Assembly: GCA_014237395.1 (NCBI GenBank)
Contig: JABZFP010000036.1
Span: 1 to 64,000, forward strand
Reading direction: 5' to 3'
Source: Desulfobacteraceae bacterium
Lineage (GTDB): Bacteria > Desulfobacterota > Desulfobacteria > Desulfobacterales > UBA5852
Length of the DNA: 64,000 bases
The notes below the pieces were generated by a model. It had not been told where the DNA came from and did not search any database. It saw nothing but the letters and a program-made list of their open reading frames with translations. The first letter of the stretch is position 1. Each line of letters begins with the position of its first letter. The position numbers and the translations under genes were made by a program. This document shows, in pieces, positions 59,099 to 64,000 of this stretch.

Positions 59099-60319
59099 CT
59101 AGTGGTACATTTTTGTGAGATCCGCAATCGGCATGAAAATGGCGACCGCAAAAAAACCGACCATGACGGCTAGTGAAATAATCAGGATCGGGCCGAGGGC
59201 GTTAGTCATTTTTTTAATGGCGTATTCCAATTCTTCGTCATAATGGGTGGCGACTTCCTGCAGCATTTCATCCAGATTACCGGACTCCTCCCCCACTGCG
59301 ACCATGTTGACCACCATCGGGGTGAAATAACGGGCTTTTTTGAGCGGGGCGGCAATGCCGCGTCCCTCTTCGAGCAACTCCCTGATTCGCTCGAACTCGC
59401 GAGCAATGGCCGCATTGCCGATGGTTGCGGAGAGAATCGTCATGGCCTCCAGGATCGCTATCCCGCTCGATTGCAGGATACTGAAGATGGAGGAAAAGCG
59501 TGACATGGCCGATTTCACGACCACCGGACCGATGATCGGGCTTTGGATGAGCATGTAATCGCGGGTAAAGCGTCCCTGGTCGGTTCGCAGATAGAAAAAA
59601 GCAGCCAGAAAAGCGACCAGCGCGGCGGCCAGCAGCAGGGCGCCATACGTCGCCATGAACTGATAGATCCCCATGGCGATCTGGGTCGGCAACGGCAGGG
59701 CCACACCGCTGCGCGAAAGGATGGTGACGAACTTGGGCAGTACGAACGCCAGAAGGATGACAAAGGCCACCACCAACATGGCTAAAACGAAAGCAGGATA
59801 GAACATGGCCGAGCGAATGTCCGAACGGACCTTTTGTTCGTGCTCCAGGATGTATTTAAGCCGTTCCATGACTTTGGGGAGTGAGCCGCTGACTTCGCCG
59901 GCATGGATCATGGCGCAGTAGAGCGGTGAAAAGACGCCGGGGTGCTGGCGGAAGGCGTCGTAAAGCTGGGCGCCTTCTTTAATGGCCTGGCGCATGGTTG
60001 TGATGACGCGTTCCAAACGGGGATTTTCCGTTTGGGCCGCCAGGATATCCAGCATGGACATCATGGGGACCCCAGCCCGGAAAAGCGTGCTGAATTGTTT
60101 GGTGAACAGGATCAAATCCGCCGTCGGTATATGGCTGAACCACCGTTCCAGGGCCGGAAATGAACGCCGTTGCCGCCCGCGGTTGCGTTCCTGAATGCGG
60201 GACGGCAGAACCCCCCGTCCGGCAAGCAGGTCCGCGGCGGCATCGGCCGATTCGGCTTCGATATGGCCTTTAAGGGTTTCGCCCTTTTCGTTGATGGCCT
60301 GGTAGGCAAAGGTCGGCAT
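59099..60319 (-). CDS. pilus inner-membrane platform protein (GspF/PilC/MshG family)
   Basis: 406 residues with two GspF domains, each followed by membrane helices: TKQFSTLFRAGVPMMSMLDI near 70-90 and a second half with MSRFSSIFSILQSSGIAILE near 270-290. The N-terminus PTFAYQAINEKGETLKGHIE is typical. It couples the assembly ATPase to pilin insertion. It is 8 bp after the ATPase gene. Confidence 0.92.
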   Translation of the reverse strand: MPTFAYQAINEKGETLKGHIEAESADAAADLLAGRGVLPSRIQERNRGRQRRSFPALERWFSHIPTADLILFTKQFSTLFRAGVPMMSMLDILAAQTENPRLERVITTMRQAIKEGAQLYDAFRQHPGVFSPLYCAMIHAGEVSGSLPKVMERLKYILEHEQKVRSDIRSAMFYPAFVLAMLVVAFVILLAFVLPKFVTILSRSGVALPLPTQIAMGIYQFMATYGALLLAAALVAFLAAFFYLRTDQGRFTRDYMLIQSPIIGPVVVKSAMSRFSSIFSILQSSGIAILEAMTILSATIGNAAIAREFERIRELLEEGRGIAAPLKKARYFTPMVVNMVAVGEESGNLDEMLQEVATHYDEELEYAIKKMTNALGPILIISLAVMVGFFAVAIFMPIADLTKMYH

Positions 60320-60327
60320 GGATTATC

Positions 60328-62037
60328 CTAAATCATGACGGCCGAGGCCGCCTCTTCCATGGTGGTGATCCCATGGACCACCTTATCGAAGGCGTCTTCC
60401 TTCAGAAGCCTTAAATGACCAGCCTCGTGCGCTGCGCGGGTGATGTCGTGCGAGGCCTTTCTTTTGACGATCATATCCCGGATGACATCATCGATCAGCA
60501 GGATCTCATAAATGCCGATACGCCCCCGATAGCCCGTGTCCTGGCAATGAAAACAGCCTCTCCCGCGCAGGAAGCGGGCATCCTCGGGGCGGTCCAGATC
60601 CCAGAAGGAAAGGGCTTCGGCCGAAGGTCGGTAGGGTTCGCTGCAATTGGGGCAGACCTTGCGCACCAACCGTTGGGCAAAGGACACCAGCATCACCGAC
60701 GCCACCAGGAAGGGTTCGATGCCCATGTCCATAAGGCGTGTAATCGCACCGGCAGCGTCATTGGTGTGCACCGTGCTGAGCACCCGATGGCCGGTCAAGG
60801 CGGCCTGAACGGCAATGCCGGCCGTTTCCCGGTCGCGAATCTCCCCCACCATGATGACATCCGGGTCCTGGCGTAAAATGGATCGCAAGCCGCTGGCAAA
60901 GGTCATTCCGGCCTTGCGGTTCAGCTGGATCTGGCGGATTTTTTCGATGCGGTATTCCACCGGATCTTCCACGGTCAGAATGTTGATGTCCGACTGGTTG
61001 ATTTTTTTCAGGATGGAATAGAGACTGGTGCTTTTGCCGCTGCCGGTGGGGCCCGTGCTCAGAATCATACCGTAGGGTTTGTAGATGACAGCTTCAATTT
61101 TGCGGCGATCCTCGGCCGCCATGCCCAAGGTTTCCAGGGTATGGATGCCGGCGCTGGTGTCCAGCAGACGCAACACCAGATTTTCGCCGTAGATGGTCGG
61201 AATCGTGGAGGCCCGGATATTGATTTCCTTGTTGTTCAATTTAACGGTGAAACGGCCATCCTGGGGAACCCGGGAGGTGGCGATATCCATATTGGCCAGG
61301 ATTTTCAGGCGCGAGATGATGTGCAGCAGCATGGATTTGGGCGGTGCCGGAACATTGTGAAGCTTGCCGTCCACGCGGAAACGGACCTGGACGAAGTCCT
61401 TTTCCGGGCTGATATGGACATCGCTGGCGCCTTCGCGCACGGCCTGGGATAAAATCGAGTTGACCAGACGGACGACGGGGGCCTCTTCGGCCATGTCCTG
61501 CAGGGAACTGACTTCCACGTCTTCCATGGACACGGCCGTTTCGGCGGAGGACTCCGTGTCGTATTGCATTTCCTCCATGTCTTCCAAGACATCGCCGATG
61601 CCGGTGTAAGTGCCATAGAGGCTGCTCATGATTTGGTTGAGTTCCTGCTCGGTGCAGATAATGGCTTCCGCTTCCATGCCCGTGGAGGCTTCGATGGCAT
61701 CAAGTGCTTCGATATCGAGCGGATCGGTCATGGCCACGGTGAGCAGGTGGTGATCGCGTTGGATGGGCACCATTTGGTGTTTCTGGGCCGTTTCGGCCGA
61801 CAGGGTGCCTGCCAGGGTAACGTCAATTGGAAAACGAATGGCGTCATATTTGGCAATGCGAAGCTGACGGGATATCAAATCGACGATCTGGGACTCGCTG
61901 ACGACACCCTCCCGAATGAGATACTGGCCCAACCGCAGTCGACTTTTTTTCTGGTTGAGGACGGCCTGGTTCAACTGGAATTCCGTCATCAATCCCGATT
62001 CCATGAGCATGCGGCCTAATTTTTTCTTTTCACGCAC
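60328..62037 (-). CDS. pilus assembly ATPase with MshEN c-di-GMP-binding domain (MshE/PilB/GspE)
   Basis: 569 residues. The N-terminus has two 24-residue MshEN motifs (KLGRMLMESGLMTEFQLNQA at residues 6-25 and RLGQYLIREGVVSESQIVDL at 35-54) separated by the canonical 5 residues; this arrangement binds c-di-GMP in Vibrio MshE. The ATPase core has Walker A STGPTGSGKSTSLYSILKK, DPVEYRIEKIRQIQLNRKAG, Walker B DPDVIMVGEIRDRETA and a zinc site formed by CPNC and CFHC. It powers pilus extension and is expected to respond to c-di-GMP. Confidence 0.93.
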   Translation of the reverse strand: MREKKKLGRMLMESGLMTEFQLNQAVLNQKKSRLRLGQYLIREGVVSESQIVDLISRQLRIAKYDAIRFPIDVTLAGTLSAETAQKHQMVPIQRDHHLLTVAMTDPLDIEALDAIEASTGMEAEAIICTEQELNQIMSSLYGTYTGIGDVLEDMEEMQYDTESSAETAVSMEDVEVSSLQDMAEEAPVVRLVNSILSQAVREGASDVHISPEKDFVQVRFRVDGKLHNVPAPPKSMLLHIISRLKILANMDIATSRVPQDGRFTVKLNNKEINIRASTIPTIYGENLVLRLLDTSAGIHTLETLGMAAEDRRKIEAVIYKPYGMILSTGPTGSGKSTSLYSILKKINQSDINILTVEDPVEYRIEKIRQIQLNRKAGMTFASGLRSILRQDPDVIMVGEIRDRETAGIAVQAALTGHRVLSTVHTNDAAGAITRLMDMGIEPFLVASVMLVSFAQRLVRKVCPNCSEPYRPSAEALSFWDLDRPEDARFLRGRGCFHCQDTGYRGRIGIYEILLIDDVIRDMIVKRKASHDITRAAHEAGHLRLLKEDAFDKVVHGITTMEEAASAVMI

Positions 62038-62053
62038 GGCGTTATATTTTCCG

Positions 62054-63724
62054 TCAAGAAGGGGTTGCGGTTATGACCGACATGGGCCGAAACGGGTCGC
62101 AGAAAAAGACCGTATCATCCCGCCAAAGGGATCGCACGGCGGCTTCCGGTTCCGAAGCCAACACGCTGCGGGTTATGGTGTTTTCGGCAACCTGGCGGTC
62201 ATAGAAGCAATCCGCCAGCACGATCGAAAAGACCAACCCGTTTTCCGGGTTCCAGTAGGGAACAAGCCGGGCCGCAACGTGGTTTTTCCTAAGTCGGTTC
62301 AGCGTCTGGACGGCATCGTCCAGACGCTGAACCGATGTCACTTCGACCCACCATACCGTGACCGGCAGGGGACGCACCGCCGCCGGCAGGGCCGGGAAGT
62401 GAACGATATCGCCCACGTTCACGGTATCGGGATCCGTTATGTGGGGGTTGGCTTGCACAATCGCGTCGAGGTAGGTGGGCGCAAATTGGCCGTAAATCAT
62501 CTGGATGAGTTGACCGATTGTTTCCCCGGGCTGAATGGTAATTCGTCCCAGGCGGGCCGGCATGGTGACCGGGGTTATTTCAACAGAAACGCTCGCTTTG
62601 GCGAAAGCGGGGCTTTCGGCAGCGAAGGCGTTAGCAGCACCATTGGCAGGTGTACTATAGGATACAGGGGGCCGGGCTGCGGGGAGGATATCCGGGCCGG
62701 ATCGCTTTGCACCGGGGGTGCCGGTTCGGGGTGTTGCCGGCGGGGTGTTCACGGACCATGCGTCCGGAGCGGTGTGGACGATAGCAGAGTCCTTTGTGAA
62801 GAAACCGAACGGCCATCGGTTTATCGTTTCCAGGTTGGACATGGCTGTCAGGATCACTGCCGCAATGGCGGCGACCGCCCATCGCCAGGGACGGGTGGGA
62901 TGGATCATGGCCGTTCTTTTGGCGCTGGCACGCACCAGCCGCCAGCCGGCACGACTGCGGTTTTGGATGATCAGTGTCAGAAGAATGCGGTGGCACAGGT
63001 GGATGATGCGCCGGGGATAGCCGTGGGTTATCATAAAGACTGCGGCCATGGCGGGCCAGGAGAAAAGACGTCCGGCCGAACCGCCTCCGGAAATCTGGAT
63101 GCGAAAGTGGATCAGGGCCATCGTTTCCCTGAATCCCAGAGGATGCATATCGAGACGCAGGTTGATGCGGTCGGCAAAATTCGGGGTGTCGGCAATAATC
63201 TGATCGAATTCTTTTTGGGCGAAAATAACGATCTGGAGTAATTTATGGGTATTCGTTTCGTAATTGAGGAATTCCCGCAGGATTTCCAGACACGAGGGCG
63301 CCATTTTCTGCCCTTCATCTATAATCAGCGCCGTGGTATGATTTTCGGCCACGCCTTTCTCAAAAAGAAACTGTTTGATCGCTTCTTTTTTGCGGTCCGC
63401 CGTCCAGTCTTGCGGTGGTGCCTGCCCCGTCAGCTGTTCAACGACAGCGGAAAGAAAGGCGCTGTCCGAACGCATTCCCGGATCAAGCATCAGGCAGGTT
63501 GAAATCGTGTCATCGCTGTCCAGCCGACGAATGATTTCTCGGCAGAGCGTGGTCTTCCCGGTGCCGACATGGCCGATGACGACATTGAGGCCGCGGCGCA
63601 GCCGAATGGCCAGTTCCAGCTGCTGCAGACATGCCGTATGCTGGGCGGACTGGTAGAAGAACGCGGGGTCCGGGGAGTTGGAAAACGGCTCCCGTTCTAG
63701 ATCCAATATGCTGAAATAATCCAT
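62054..63724 (-). CDS. ExeA/MshM-type AAA ATPase with transmembrane helix and LysM/SPOR-like periplasmic part
   Basis: 556 residues. The cytoplasmic AAA domain (about 1-270) begins YFSILDLEREPFSNSPDPAF, with Walker A VIGHVGTGKTTLCREIIRRL and Walker B TALIIDEGQKM. A transmembrane helix lies near 283-300 (AVAAIAAVILTAMSN). A periplasmic region has a LysM-like ITIQPGETIGQLIQMIYGQ ending VNVGDIVHFPALP and a C-terminal SPOR-like region. ExeA-type proteins help insert the secretin through peptidoglycan. The gene order secretin-ATPase-mshE-mshG is that of the MSHA operon. It abuts the secretin gene. Confidence 0.88.
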   Translation of the reverse strand: MDYFSILDLEREPFSNSPDPAFFYQSAQHTACLQQLELAIRLRRGLNVVIGHVGTGKTTLCREIIRRLDSDDTISTCLMLDPGMRSDSAFLSAVVEQLTGQAPPQDWTADRKKEAIKQFLFEKGVAENHTTALIIDEGQKMAPSCLEILREFLNYETNTHKLLQIVIFAQKEFDQIIADTPNFADRINLRLDMHPLGFRETMALIHFRIQISGGGSAGRLFSWPAMAAVFMITHGYPRRIIHLCHRILLTLIIQNRSRAGWRLVRASAKRTAMIHPTRPWRWAVAAIAAVILTAMSNLETINRWPFGFFTKDSAIVHTAPDAWSVNTPPATPRTGTPGAKRSGPDILPAARPPVSYSTPANGAANAFAAESPAFAKASVSVEITPVTMPARLGRITIQPGETIGQLIQMIYGQFAPTYLDAIVQANPHITDPDTVNVGDIVHFPALPAAVRPLPVTVWWVEVTSVQRLDDAVQTLNRLRKNHVAARLVPYWNPENGLVFSIVLADCFYDRQVAENTITRSVLASEPEAAVRSLWRDDTVFFCDPFRPMSVITATPS

Positions 63725-64000
63725 CAGGGGGTTTCTTCAACACGTGGCGCACCGAGTGCGGGCGACGCTGCATCGGTTGCCGGTTCACGTTTGTCCACTT
63801 CAGGCGAAGGAACGATGTTGTTCCTGTCCTTCTTTTTCTGAAGGGCCGAAAGGGCCTGGGTGCGTTCCTTTAACACATGCGGTGTTACGAAAATCAGCAG
63901 CTCTTCCATCCCATTGCTGTTATTGGTTCCTTTGAACAGTTTTCCCAGCCCGGGAACATCCTTGAGATACGGTACGCCGTATTCATCTTCACCCGTCAAT
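63724..64000 (-). CDS. secretin C-terminus (MshL/PilQ/GspD family, partial)
   Basis: The last 92 or so residues of a secretin that continues beyond the right edge. GVPYLKDVPGLGKLFKGTNN and NGMEELLIFVTPHVLKER are the conserved end of the outer-membrane secretin barrel; a Lys/Glu/Pro-rich tail of about 40 residues follows, ending VEETP. It forms the outer-membrane pore of the pilus. Its stop overlaps the start of the ExeA-like gene. Confidence 0.9.
   Translation of the reverse strand, partial: LTGEDEYGVPYLKDVPGLGKLFKGTNNSNGMEELLIFVTPHVLKERTQALSALQKKKDRNNIVPSPEVDKREPATDAASPALGAPRVEETP

Noticed and set aside
1..64000. CRISPR array or cas genes that would explain the AcrVA2-like protein
   Set aside because: No regularly spaced repeats and no Cas-like frames were seen anywhere in the window.

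Overview
The window looks like chromosome of a Gram-negative, anaerobic Desulfobacterota (Deltaproteobacteria) of the Desulfobacterales type. The reasons are an lpt-rpoN-hpf-ptsN-rapZ block, a four-subunit 2-oxoacid:ferredoxin oxidoreductase, a DUF39 homocysteine-synthesis protein, a Na+-translocating decarboxylase beta subunit beside a glutaryl-CoA dehydrogenase-like gene, plant-type DapB proteins and two sigma-54 activators. The genus is an inference; there is no rRNA here.

1-7300: a catabolic locus. A minus-strand operon (oadG-like, oadB/gcdB, dapB-like, acyl-CoA dehydrogenase) starts at a near-consensus sigma-54 promoter (2833-2846). A PAS/AAA+/Fis activator lies next to it, followed by a plus-strand CoA-transferase with its own sigma-54-like promoter and a methyltransferase.

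7398-12871: a small decayed genomic island in the 3' end of tRNA-Leu(GAG), bounded by a perfect 28-bp direct repeat. It carries hipBA, an IS3-type transposase remnant, an AcrVA2-like anti-CRISPR homologue, a zinc-ribbon/T5orf172 (GIY-YIG-like) protein and a 5'-truncated ankyrin gene. No integrase is visible. The native tRNA terminator appears to have been left behind at 7349-7383.

12844-21623 (minus): the housekeeping series lptC-lptA-lptB-rpoN-hpf-ptsN-rapZ-EIIA(Man)-rimI-gap-tpiA-secG-tRNA-Leu. It covers LPS transport, sigma-54, nitrogen-PTS regulation, glycolysis and protein export.

22151-29387 (plus): an M23 peptidase, a DUF39 protein, thpR, recA and alaS. 29626-36990 (mostly minus): a second dapB-like gene, a MurU-AmgK fusion, plsB, a small membrane protein (plus strand) and a NamZ-like muramidase; three of these suggest peptidoglycan-sugar recycling.

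37270-51753 (plus): a P-loop ATPase, the korDABC/vor operon, hisC, cmk, rpsA, sppA, guaB (with a terminator-like hairpin in its leader) and dnaE; a yciO-like gene lies on the minus strand.

51782-64000 (minus): a type IV pilus locus laid out like the MSHA operon. It runs secretin, ExeA/MshM-type ATPase, MshE-type ATPase with a c-di-GMP-binding MshEN domain, GspF/MshG, a membrane-anchored sigma-54 activator, two pilins, minor pilins and a PilT-like ATPase. The pilin promoter looks sigma-54-dependent. The most distinctive items are the AcrVA2-like protein on the tRNA-Leu island and the apparently sigma-54- and c-di-GMP-controlled pilus locus.
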